64,000 nucleotides of DNA from Lophium mytilinum (Eukaryota; Ascomycota; Dothideomycetes; Mytilinidiales; Mytilinidiaceae), in the NCBI GenBank assembly GCA_010093605.1, contig MU004182.1, forward strand, positions 192,368 to 256,367. The letters run 5' to 3'. Below are positions 46,301 through 56,749 of the stretch, piece after piece. The position numbers and the translations under genes are program-made. The notes beneath the pieces are model-generated. The model was not told the DNA's origin. It did no database searches and saw only the letters and a program-made list of their open reading frames with translations. Positions within the stretch are counted from its first letter, which is position 1, and every line of letters starts with the position of its first letter.

Positions 46301-49300
46301 CCAGGGTTGACGTCGCGGTTGCCGAGAGTGAAGCCGAAAAGCTCGAGATTGATGATGAAGCCGAGACCTCTGACGACGTAGACACATCTTGCGTCGATGT
46401 AGAAGGCAGCGTCGCAGAGACACTTGTGCTACTAGACTGCGAGATGAGTAGCGCATCGCAGGTCCCCGATTGAGGCGTTGTATCCCCTACGCTCTTCTTG
46501 AGGAAACATGGTCCATTGCCCGAGAATGAGAGATCTACGCAACCTGGGGTCGCTGTACATTCTTCTATACACTGCGTGAAGTTGATGTTGTAAAGCGGGC
46601 CACTGAGATTGTCGTTTGATTTGTACACACCCGCTGAAATAAGGAAATCTTGGCCAGCGATGGTGACAATGGTGTTGTTCCCTAAACCGTAACAGGGCAG
46701 TGACGGCGATGGTGATGGTAAAGGAGTTGACGAGCTTGGAATCAAGGATACAGAAGTCAAGGTTCCGACTGATGATGAGTCCGACTCCGAAGACAGCAAA
46801 GAAGATGACGCTAGAGATGAGGAGGGTAGCCCGAGCGATGAAGCAGTCGAGCTTGTCACAGATGATGACGCAAGCTCCGACGATGGCGAAGATGATACGG
46901 AAGATAAAGATGGTAACTCGGACGATGAATCAGTTGAAGTTGGTAAGGACGATGACCCAGATTCTGAAAATATTGAGGATGATACGGTTGGAGAAGGCGA
47001 GGTGATCTCAGACGATGAAGCAATCGAGGTCGTTAAGAACGATGACTCAGGCTCAGAAGTTAACGAGGATGACACTGTTGGAGATGGCGAAGGTAGCTCG
47101 GACGATGACTCAGGCTCGGAAGTTGTTGAGGATACCGTCAGAGAAGGCGAGGGTAGCTCGGACGATGAAGCAACCGAGGTTGGTAACGACGATGAGTCCG
47201 GCTCAGAAGTTGTTGAGAATGTTACCGTTGGAGAAGGTGATGGTAGCTCGGATGATGAAGCAATCGATGTTAGAGAGGACGATGGCTCAGGCCCAGAAGT
47301 CGTTAAGGATAACATGGCTGAAGAAGTCGAGGGTAGCTGGGACGATATATCGGTCGATGTTGCCAGGGAAGAGGAGCTAGGCTCCGGCAACTGCGAGGAG
47401 TAAAACGTGGCAGACGAAGAAGACTGCGATACAAGTACGGCGTCACAGGTCCCTATTTCAGCCGTGGTGACTCCAACAGACCTCTTGAGGAAGCAGGGCC
47501 CACCGTTCGAAAATGACAAATCAACACAGTCTGGATTCGCTGCGCAAGTTGCAATGCATTCGGTGAAATTCATGTTATAGAGAGGGCCTGTAAGGTTGTC
47601 GTTCGACTTGTAGACATCCGCTGAGATAAGGAACGATTTCCCTCCAGTCGTGTATGTAGAGCTATTCCCAAGTCCATAGCAGGCCGCAGACGGGGATGGT
47701 ATGAATGCAGACGAAGAAGTTGAAGAGCTCGGCAGATTGGATGAGGATGACGACAATGTTAGAGACGAAGAGAGTGGTGTTGACGATGGTGCCGTAGAAG
47801 TAGACTGCGAGACAAGCATAGCATCACATGTACCCAGCTGGGTCGTCGTCGTTCCCACCGACTTCTGAAGAAAGCAGGGCCCATTAGTCGAGTACGAGAG
47901 GTCAACGCAATCCGGACGTGCCGCGCAAGCTGCAATGCAGTCTGTGAAATTCATGTTGTAGAGAGGGCCCGCGATGTTATCGTTTGATTTGTACACATCG
48001 GCTGCGATAAGGAACGTCTTGTCTCCTACGGTGTAAGTTGATCCGTCCCCTAAGCCATAGCAGGCCGCGGAAGGGGACGGAGTAGAAGTGACGGAGGTTG
48101 TTGGACTGGAGACCGCCGGAATTAACGAAGGCGTTGAAGAGTTTTCTGAGGTGCTCGAAGAATCTGATGAGGAGCTCGAAGCAGAGGTTGCTAGGCTCGA
48201 TGATACCGATTCCGAGGCGCTTGAAGAAGTTAACGATGAGCTGGAAGTAGAAGCTCCCAGACTCGAGGAAGGCAACGAAACCGATTCCGAAGCGCTCGAT
48301 GAACCAGATGATGAGCTCGAAGCCGAGACTTCCAGGCTCGATGATATTGATTCCGAGGCGCTCGAAGAAACTAACGCTGAGCTCGAAGCAGAGTCCGACG
48401 GGCTGGCCGAAGGCGATGAAGATAGTCCCGATGTGCTTGAGTAAACTGACGTTGAATTCGAAGCAGAGTCCGACGGGCTAGCTGAAGGCGATGAAAACGA
48501 CTCCGAAGCGCTTGGAGAAATTGACGCTGAGTTCGAAGTAGAAACTGCCAGACTCGAAGAAGGCAATGAAAACGATTCCGAAGCGCTTGAAGAAACTGGC
48601 CCTGAGCTCGAAGCAGAGTCCGAAGGGTTGCCCGAAGTCGATGAATATAGTTCCGAGGTACTCGAAGTGGCTGACGATGAGCTAGAAGCAGAGTCTGACG
48701 GGCTGAACGGCGGTGAGCTTGAGGTCGTCGAACTCTGATCTACGGCGGATGAGATAGACAGAGATGAGCTAGATAGTATTAAGCTTGATACCGACAGGCT
48801 CTCGGTGACAGAAGACGACAAAAGTAAAGAGCTGAAAGTAGAAGACGATACGTCGAACGAGCTCGATGGTGGAGTTGGACTAGTCACTACGACGGAAGAG
48901 CTCAACGGGGGACCAGGAATGCCATATGCTGCGCAATAACCTAGCAGATCCTGTATTGGGTACGATCCAGCTGATATCAAGTAACAGTAGCCAGGGGCAG
49001 TAGGAAGGTACAACGCCTCAGTGCATTCAGGATCGTCGTCGCAATTTTGTACACACTGTACGATATCAATGCCAGAGGTCGGCGTGGTGTCGGCTGATTG
49101 AGACCCAGGGTACCAAGCCCCGCAAACTAGTTGATAGTAATTGCCGCCGGACGTCACGAAAGTATATCCCTCAGCTTGCCCACAGCATGCTGCGGCTGAG
49201 GATGTCGAGGAAAGAGATGACGTGGTCCCCGAAGTGACTAAAGAAGAGGAAGCTGTTGATAACGATGAGCTCGAGGTCGAGAGGACTTCTTGTCTCAAAG

Positions 49301-52300
49301 CTCCGCACTCTCCAGGTTCCAAGACGGCATCTCCTACAGTGCCCTTCAGAAAACAGTCGTTCGAGGAAGGATGGAATGACAAGTCGAGACAAGCACTATT
49401 TGCTGCACAATAAGATACGCAAGTGTTAAAGTCCACGCCACGGTAAGTCGCAATGTCACCGTTAAGGTGGTTGATATCGCATTCTACAGTGAAAGTGACA
49501 TCATTGTTCGTGAAGGTCGTTTGGTTCTGGTAGCCGCAGCAGTATCCAGACGGAGTCGGACTTGCGGACGAGGTTGATGTTGTGGTTGTCGGGCTTCCTC
49601 CAGACAAGAGACCGTCACAGGTTCCGGACTCCGTAGATGCAGTTCCTACTGAGCTCTTCAAGTAGCAGGTCCCTCCGCTGGTGTAACTAACATCAACACA
49701 TGAAGAATTTCCTGAGCACCTAGTCAGGCAATCATTGAAGGTACCGCCGAAGAATGGGCCATCAAGGAGACCGCCGAAATGTGTGGTATCAACCGAGACA
49801 GTAAAGTTTTTTCCGCCGATAGTCGCTGTAGTTCCATTCGCATATCCTCCGCAGGACGGCTGAGCGGTTGGAGATGGAGAAGACATTGTTGCTGACGTTG
49901 AGGTTGAGGTTGAAGCTGTCGGGCTTCCTCCGGACAAGAGGCCGTCGCAGGTTCCTAATTCCGTGGATGCCGTACCAACTGAGCTTTTCAAATAGCAGAC
50001 CCCGGAATCGGTGTAGCTAGTATAGCTAACGTCAACGCAGGACGAATTTGCTGCACAGGCCGTCAGGCAATCACCGAAAGTCCCGCTATAGATGGGGTCC
50101 CCCAGATTGCCACCGAAGTGCGTGACGCCAACTTGGACGGTAAAGCTTTTGCTCCCTATAATTGCCGTAGTTCCATTCGCGTATCCACCACAAGTTGGTG
50201 GAGCGCTCGGGGAAGGGGATGAGGATGTTGCTGTCGTTAAGGTTGAGAGGGACGGGCTTCGCCCCGATAAGAGGCCGTCACACGTTCCTACCTCTGCGTT
50301 TGCATTTCCGACAGAACTTTTCAAGTAGCAAACCCCTGAGTCGGTGTAACTAGTGTAGCTAACGTCAACACAAGAGCTGTTCCCCGCACAAGCCGTCAAG
50401 CAATCGGCAAAGGTGCCGCCGTAGATGGGATCTCCCAAATTGCCGCCAAAATGCGTAACGCCGAGTTGTATGGTGAAGGTTTGGCCACCTATGACTGTCG
50501 TGGTTCCGTTCGCATATCCACCGCAAGTGGGCGGAGCGCTTGGAGAGGGAGAAGAGGTTGAAGACGAAGTCGAAGATGACGCCGTCGGTATTGGTAGGAG
50601 ACCGTCACAGCTTCCGGCTTCAGCATAGGCATCGCCCACGGAACTTTTCAAGTAGCAAGTCCCACCGCTTGTGTATGTGACATCAACACAACTGGAATTT
50701 CCCGCACAGGCCGTCAGGCAATCGTTGAAAGTACCACCAAAGAAAGGACCTGCCAAATTACCACCAAAGTGCGTGATACCCAACTGAACCAAAAATGGCT
50801 TCCCGCCCACAGTAGCTGTGGATCCGTTTGCGTAGCCGTAGCAGTCCGTCATGCTTGGGGAGGGTGCCGGGGAAGAGGAAACTGTGGAACTTGACGTCGT
50901 TGATATTGGCAAAAGACCATCACAGGTGCCCGCTTCAGCGTAAGAGCTCCCTACTGAGCTCTTGAGATAACAGGTTCCTCCGATTGTGTAAGATACATCT
51001 ACACAGCTGGAGTTCCCCGCACAGGCGTTTAGGCAGTCAATGAACGTCAGACCGAAAAGTGGGTCTCCTAGGTTTCCACCAAAGTGTGTAGTCCCTAGAC
51101 TTATGAGGAAGGTCTTACCACCAGTAGTAGCTGTAGACCCATTTGCATACCCGTAACAATCTGTCATACTAGGGGACGGAGACGGGGAGGCGGTCGTTGA
51201 GCTTGATGCCGTTGATATTGGCAAGAGACCATCGCAAGTACCTGCTTCAGCAAAGGCAGTTCCTACGGAGCTCTTCAGGTAACAGGTACCCCCAACTGTG
51301 TAGGATACGTCTACGCAGCTGGAGTTTGATGCACAACTGGCCAAGCAGTCGCTGAATGCAAGATTGAAAATCGGGTCTCCGAGATTCCCACCGAAGTGCG
51401 ATATTCCTGTTTGGATAAGGAACTGCTTTCCTCCAATCGTCGCCGTAGATCCGTTCACGTAGCCGCCGCAGGCCTGCACCGTTGGAGATGGGGAAGAACT
51501 CGATGTTGACGTCGTTGAGGATGGGCTGCTTGGAAGGAGGCCGTCACAGCTCCCCGGATCCGAGATTGTGTTTCCCACAGAACCTTTCAGATAGCAGGTC
51601 CCACCAGAGGTATACGTCACATCCAAACAGCTAGAATTGCCTGCGCATGCTGCTAGACAGTCGCTGAATGCCAGATTATAGATAGGGTCGCCTAGGTTCC
51701 CACCGAAGTGACTAATTCCAGACTGGATTAAGAACGATTTACCTCCAACAACCGCAGTAGACCCATTTGCGTAACCATAGCATGCGGATGGAGACGGCGA
51801 AGCAGCAGCTGAAGAAGAAATAGTCGAAGTACTAGAGGGCGAAGCTTGAGGGTACAATCCATCACAGGTGCCAGCCTCGTAAACCCGACTACCGACCGAG
51901 TTCTTCAAATAGCAAGTGCCCCCGCTGGTGTATGAGGCATCAACACAGGCAGGGTTTGCGGCGCAACGTGCCAGACAGCCGGTGAAGTTGAGGTTATAGA
52001 CTGGTCCCTCAAGATTTCCGCCGTTATGGGAAAGATCTGACTCGACGAAGAAAGGTATGCCGGCTACTATGGCCGTAGAGGCGTTTGCATAGCCATAGCA
52101 GGGAGACGAAGGGGACGCTGTAGCTGACGACGATACAGTCGGAGACACGCTATTCGTTGATGAGGAGCTTGGTGTACTCGAACTCACTAGGGCATCGCAA
52201 GTCCCGGCCTGATATGTCGGATTGGTTCCAGCGACGCCCTGATTCAGATAACAGGTACCTCCGCTGGTATATGCAGCATCTGTGCACCCCTGAGTAGTAG

Positions 52301-55300
52301 CACAAGTTGTCATGCACTGCGTGAAATTGAGATTGTAGAGGGGTCCAGCGAGCAGCTTATTTGAATTGACGGTGTTAGTTTGGACCAAAAAGGTCACTCC
52401 GTTGATGGTGGCTGTGGTACCGTTTGCGTATCCATAACAGCTTACGGATGCAGATGGAGATGACGAAGCGAATGTTGATGTTCCAGACGTCGCAGAATTC
52501 GAAATGGTTGTCGACGTTACTACGGACCTCACGGACACCAAGGCGTCACAAGTCCCGGCCTCATACGCTGGATTTGTCCCAGCAACTCCCTGTTTTAGAT
52601 AGCACGTGCCTCCGCTGGTGTACGAGAGATCTGTACATGTCGAATTTGACGCGCAGGCCGTAATGCATTGCGTAAAATTCAAATTGAAGAGCGGGTCTCC
52701 AAGATTGTTATTGGAGTTCCTAGTGTTTGAGTTGATGACAAAGGTGACGCCGCCGAATGTAGTAGTTGCAGAGTCCGCGTATCCATAACAAGACGCGGAT
52801 GGCGACGGCGATGGCGACGAAAAGGTCGACAGTGACGATGACGGTGAGATGGATGCTATTGAGCTTGAAGCGGACGAGCTAGATAGCGCTGGCGATGAAG
52901 ACGCCGAGAGCGAAGAAGAGAGTGAGCTGGATGCTGTCGAACTCGAAGTGGACGAGGATTGCGATGACGTCGATGAAGAAGCCGAGAGCGAAGAGGAAAG
53001 TGAGCTGGATGTCGTCAAGCTCGAAGCGGATGGCGACGGCGATGGGGACGAAGAGGCCGAGAGCGAAAGCGAAGCTGAGCTGGTGGCTGTCAAGCTTGAA
53101 GTCGACGAGCTGGACAGCGATGCGCTCCCGATCACCAAAGCGTCGCATGTACCACTTTCTGAACTTTTAGTTCCAACGCTCTGTTTCAGATAACAGGTCC
53201 CGCCGCTGAGATGAGTAGTCAGTAAATATCTGCGGTCTCAGGCATAACACCCATACCTTGTATATGCAAGATCAACACAAGCCGCGTTAATTGTGCAGTT
53301 CCCCAAGCAGTCTAGAAAAGAACCTCCGAACAGAGGGTTACCCAAGTTATTGTTTGACTTCGTCACGCCGTATTCAATGTAGAAGGTGACTCCATTGACT
53401 GTGGTTGTTGTGCCATTGGAGTAGCCATAACATGTTGGCGGAGCTACAGACGTAGTTGAAGATAGTGCCGAACTAGTAGAAGACCCAGGGCTTGCTGAGG
53501 GTGCTGAGGTAGGAGACAGGGACTGGGACGATGACACTGCGGAAACTGCATTAGAGCTGGAGCTTCCCAGAAGAGTCGTCAGAACGCCGGTGAGAACAAA
53601 GCCTAGCCCAATAGTCGAAGTACTTGGAGGAGTTGAATACAGATTGCAGACTGAAGTCGTAGCGTTATAGACCGCCGATTGGCATGCGTTGTTTCCCCAG
53701 CCCGCACAGACGTCTAGACACAACTGAAGCGAAAAAACTGCCGAGACGCTGGAAAGAAGGGTTCCTGGGGTAGCGTTATTGCACAGAACGGTGTAGTTCT
53801 GGCCACTGCTCAAGTATGTCGTGCCATTAGCAGCTGGGCAAGTGAGGGCAGTAGTTGAAGGAGACGCCGACGAGACTATACTGGAAGATGTCGTAGAAGA
53901 TATCGTGGGACTCGTAGACCCACTGGCACTTCCACTCGAACCCAGAAGGGAGCTCAAGATGCCCGTCAACACGTTACTCACGCCGGTTACTAAGAAATAT
54001 GATGTCCCTGATGCTGCGCGTCTCAGTGTACACACTTGGCTTGTAGCGTTGTATGAGGCAGTGCCACATCCGCCGCTCGAGTCTAAAAAGCTTGAGCAAT
54101 AATTGACGCATGTTACCAGATCTGCTGTTATGACGGTGCCAATGACAGTCCCTCCGGAAGTATCTGTACCGCACAGAACGGTGTACTGTTGGCCATTGCT
54201 CGTGTAGGTTGTGCCGTTAGCACCAGGGCACACTAATGCGGATGCTGAGGCTGAGGGTGATGCGGACGCGACTGAGGGGCTGGGACTGCTTCCACTAGAG
54301 CCTCCTAGAAGGCCGCTCAGAACCCCGGTCAATAGATCAACTGTGCCCCCTACCAAACCAGTTCCAGAGCTTACAGCGGCTCTCAGTGTACAAGTAAGCG
54401 TAGTTGAATCGAATGTAGACGAAGCACATTGGCCGTTCGAGTAGCCGGCGCAATAGTTCAGGCAGGTTGTAAGGTCCGCAACGCCATTAACAGTGCCCAG
54501 TATAGTCCCTCCAGTGTTTGTGTAACACAAAACCGTATACGTTCGCCCATAACTAGTATACATTGTTCCATTGGCAGACGGACAACTCAAAGCAGTCGAA
54601 GATGGCGATGCTGACAGGCTCGTGCTAGAGAGAACAGTGCTACTACCTGTAGAACTCGATGCCAATGTGGAACTTGAAAAAAGGCTAAGCGCGGTAGAGC
54701 TTGTAGAACTGGATGGTATTATAGAGCTTGAAGGGGAACTAGTAGCCACTAAAGAGCTTGTAGAACTTGAGGCGAATGTGGAGCTCAAAGGGGAGCTAGT
54801 GGCGGTAGAGCCTGAAGAAGAACTAGTAGCCACTGAAGAGCTTTTAGTCGTCGTAGAACTTATAGGTGAGACGGAGCTAGAAGCCACCAAGGAGTTCGAG
54901 GTTGTAGGCGATGAAGAACCTCCGACCCCTCCAAGATTGATGCTGGTAATCGATAGACTCGGAAAACTTAATGACAGACCGGAGACAGCGGCGGAGCTGG
55001 ATATCACCGAATTGCTCGAAGAGACCGAGCTAATGATCGAGACTGAGATCGAAAGCACGCTCGACGTTGTTGTAGCAGAAACGGCACTCGACGCAGATGT
55101 TGTAATCAGGCTGGTTATGGACGGAGCGCGGGACGAGCTCGAACTCGAACTCGACGAGGAAAGCAGTGTAGCAGAACTCGTAACAGCCGGCGAGCTTGTC
55201 GTCAACGCTGTCGATGACGACGTAGCCACTGGAGATGAAGACGGGGCTACCGTCCGCACGGCATCCCAAACCGTGGGATTATAACTACCAGTGTTGGCGA

Positions 55301-56057
55301 GAGACTTGACATAGCACTCGGCAGGTCCTTGAGAGTGGAGCGGGATGTATCCGACATCTTGACAATTGCTCAAGGAGTTGCAGTAGCCGATACAGGCATC
55401 GAACGAGCCAGAGTAAGGCGAGTAAAGGGGCCCGGCAATGTTCGCGTCGTACCTATCCAGATAGCAGGTGATGGTGTAGTAGTATGTTCCTATCCGAACG
55501 ACCTGGCCATCATTTGCGGGACAGCTGATAGTCGTGGATGGCGAAGCTACAACAACAACGGTGGTTGAAGGCGTCTGGGTGGTGGTCGTTGCCACCAATA
55601 CTGCTGAGGATGATGGAACTCCTGTATAGCGCACAGCATCGTGGACCGTGGCGACATATGAGCCCGAATTGACCGCACTTTTAGGGTAGCATTGTGGAGG
55701 ACTCCCAGCGTTATAGCTGACAGCCACACAGTTGGAGAGGGAGGCGCAATAATCAATACAAGCGTCCATGGTGGCGTATCCGTAGTAGGGGCCGCCAATG
55801 TTCGAATCATAGCGATCGTATGAACAGGTGATGAGGTATGATTTCGATCCGGAAGTGTATATGGTGCCGGATGATCCAGGGCAGACAATCGCGCGTTCTG
55901 CCAGTTGTCGCTCTGTCAAGATTTCTGGCACTGCTAATTCCTTACCCGCCAATGCAGGTACTCGTGCTGGTGCTCCATAAACGAGCGATGTGAAGTGTAA
56001 GTTTACCAAAAGAATTGCGAGGCGCCTGTGCCAGGCGCCTCTGCTAGAACTCGCCAT
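28393..56057 (-). CDS. Giant (~9,166-residue) secreted mucin-like protein with ~36 PAN/Apple-like modules and two CBM18 domains
   Basis: Four exons: 56057-53257, 53205-29266 (23,940 bp), 29202-29023 and 28972-28393. They total 27,501 bp, divisible by three, including the N gap. Introns are 51, 63 and 50 bp. Each joint rebuilds a conserved unit: exon 1/2 makes AYTSGGTCYLKQSVG, and exons 2/3 and 3/4 rebuild CBM18 cores. The start (ATG 56055-56057) opens a signal peptide (LAILLVNLHFTSLVYGAPA). About 36 modules follow with pattern CYGYANGST...FxxCLxxCAxNxxCVDVSYTSGGTCYLKxxVG...GTCDGL, which I assign to the PAN/Apple superfamily. They are separated by Ser/Thr/Pro linkers likely to be heavily O-glycosylated. 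Two CBM18 modules (~residues 8885-9000) and a duplicated C-terminal motif end the protein. There is no GPI or membrane anchor. Inferred role: cell-wall or extracellular-matrix glycoprotein or adhesin. No enzyme domain is seen. Confidence 0.9.
28455..28725 (-). repeat. Duplicated C-terminal motif of the giant protein
   Basis: Two copies of about 37 residues: TSSLCFSPYTWSF...SGGGYC (about 28725-28615) and TSSLCFPPYTWSF...SGGGYC (about 28570-28465), separated by a basic linker (TTRSTRAHVR). Both hold two Cys and the phrase IP[ST]GITG[VM]P. The protein ends ~15 residues later in hydrophilic sequence. I do not recognise the motif. Confidence 0.85.
28915..29350 (-). other. Two CBM18 (hevein-type) modules split by introns
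   Basis: Module 1 reads DGTCGGRRGYTCKG, FGRCCSRDGHCG, NNDFACGELC and FGAC. Module 2 reads DGTCGEHRGFTCKG, FGRCCGPDGRCG, NTPFACDRGC and YGFC. Each has the eight hevein cysteines in order. An intron interrupts each at the same place, after TG of the CG cysteine codon, so the pair arose by duplication of a module with its intron. The aromatic residues that stack on chitin in hevein (S-x-W-G-W-C and E-Y-C) are replaced by D, H/R and A. Confidence 0.85.
32467..32760 (-). repeat. 132-bp linker minisatellite
   Basis: Units begin at 32467, 32599 and 32731 (GGCAAAG), period exactly 132 bp or 44 residues. The first two are nearly identical (AAGCGCTCGGAGAAGTTGGC) and the third is partial. It encodes Ser/Pro-rich linker. 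Confidence 0.85.
40768..40842 (-). repeat. 15-bp minisatellite encoding VEPSS repeats
   Basis: Five units of GAAGGTTCGACCGAC with single-base changes. The coding strand reads a five-residue repeat VEPSS/VEPTS. It adds regularly spaced acidic and proline residues to an otherwise Ser/Thr linker. Confidence 0.9.
43231..43950 (-). repeat. 90-bp linker minisatellite spanning the N gap
   Basis: Units of 90 bp (30 residues, containing SLSSTTDS and SEIAS) start at 43231, 43321, 43411, two inside the gap, 43681, 43771 and 43861. The phrase TGAGGTGGTTGACG is at 43401, 43671 and 43761, so the spacing across the gap is exactly 270 bp. Confidence 0.88.
43485..43669. other. Assembly gap (185 N) inside the giant gene
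   Basis: A run of 185 N lies within the 90-bp minisatellite. The minus-strand frame is the same on both sides, and the repeat register is kept. Gap length is therefore probably about right, although the missing sequence is not known. Confidence 0.97.
46183..46266 (-). repeat. (GGGCTT)14 hexamer microsatellite encoding (Ser-Pro)n
   Basis: Fourteen perfect GGGCTT units on the plus strand. On the coding strand this reads AGC CCA, a Ser-Pro dipeptide run in the linker before module 22. The triple-G runs sit on the template strand of the giant gene. Confidence 0.97.
48925..53435 (-). repeat. Dense array of PAN-like modules (modules 6-18)
   Basis: Thirteen modules of ~85 residues lie close together with short linkers. 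Approximate start points (first Cys) are 53435, 52793, 52443, 52103, 51783, 51476, 51170, 50852, 50528, 50192, 49860, 49540 and 49190. The nine from 52103 to 49860 inclusive of neighbours are most alike (HFGGNLGDP, NSSCVDVSYT, GGTCYLKSSVG). Two of them carry the same insertion YTSYTDSGVCYLK. The last two (CCGYQNQ, CCGQAEG) are divergent. Confidence 0.85.
53580..55890 (-). repeat. N-terminal PAN-like modules 1-5
   Basis: Two tandem modules starting with CPGSSGTIY (about 55888) and CPANDGQVV (about 55533) share SYDRYDSNIGGP / YLDRYDANIAGP. After a Ser/Thr linker come three modules starting CPSANGTMY, CPGANGTTY and CPAANGTTY (about 54590, 54232 and 53843). Each of these ends in a hydrophobic tail such as LLTGVLSGLLGGSS or VLTGILSSLLGSS, absent from later modules. 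Confidence 0.82.
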
Positions 56058-56749
56058 ACTCACCTGCTAGGCTCGGCCTAGAAGAGAACGTCGCGGATAA
56101 CTCGAGTCGCCGATCGAGATGGGGAAAATGAATGGTAGGCCGGGGAACTAATGAGTGATGAAGGCCGTAAATCGCGAGAAAGACAGCCAGAGGAAGGCTA
56201 GTCGACAGCAAGACGCGTCTCGGATGACTTTTCCAGAAGAGCGGCCTGATCTCTTAATCCCGGGGTACGTGGCGCGTCCATATTTTCGCGGTCTAGTTGG
56301 AATGGAGATCTCTCAAGGCATATCTCCGCATGGGAATGCACCAAAGGCGAGATGGTGGTACATAGGGATCGCTTGTACGGCAGTTGAGCAAGACTGTCGG
56401 GTTTGAAGATATAATTGACTACGCGCAGTACAGACTTCAAATACTCTTAATCTAAACGAAGTGGAAATGAGTGCAAACCCACGTAGCCTGTGTATGACGC
56501 CCACACGTCTGTGGTAATCATGTATGAACTTACATATCGAAAGTTTAGTGGCGATCATGCATCAAAACAGCAGCGTAATCACCCATGCCAGCTTTTCTAG
56601 ATCTTGATGGACACATGCTGATTCACAGCGTGTCAAATTTGCAGTAGTTGAAATGCTCTTATCCTCACTAATCGCCCTCTCTTTCTTGGGCTCTGCCGAC
56701 GGAGCCGTTGTAAGGGTCGGGCCGCCAATGTCTTCAGCAAGGGGGTTCT
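56058..56749. promoter_or_regulatory. Upstream region of the giant gene, 692 bp
   Basis: This lies between the SDR gene's 3' end and the giant gene's start. On the coding strand GTGAGT directly precedes the chosen ATG, so a 5'-UTR intron donor is possible there. No specific control site can be supported. Confidence 0.45.

Larger units (their letters stand above)
43100..48065 (-). repeat. PAN-like modules 19-26 with long linkers
   Basis: Modules begin near 48063, 47687, 46693, 46113, 45633, 45205, 44270 and 43105. Five share the phrase YKSNDN or TKSNNN near the start (type A). The module at 45205 (CACGQDGSV, YQIFCGFYY, WCAGYR) is type B. The linkers between them consist of Ser-rich minisatellites. 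Confidence 0.8.

Noticed and set aside
46124-46381. Plus-strand Leu-Gly repeat protein across the GGGCTT tract
   Set aside because: Direct consequence of the hexamer repeat, which is already coding on the minus strand inside a conserved gene.
29262-53138. Treating the 7,958-codon open frame as a complete gene by itself
   Set aside because: It lacks a start and signal peptide, begins in the middle of a PAN module and ends in the middle of a CBM18 module. Both are completed by splicing to neighbouring exons.
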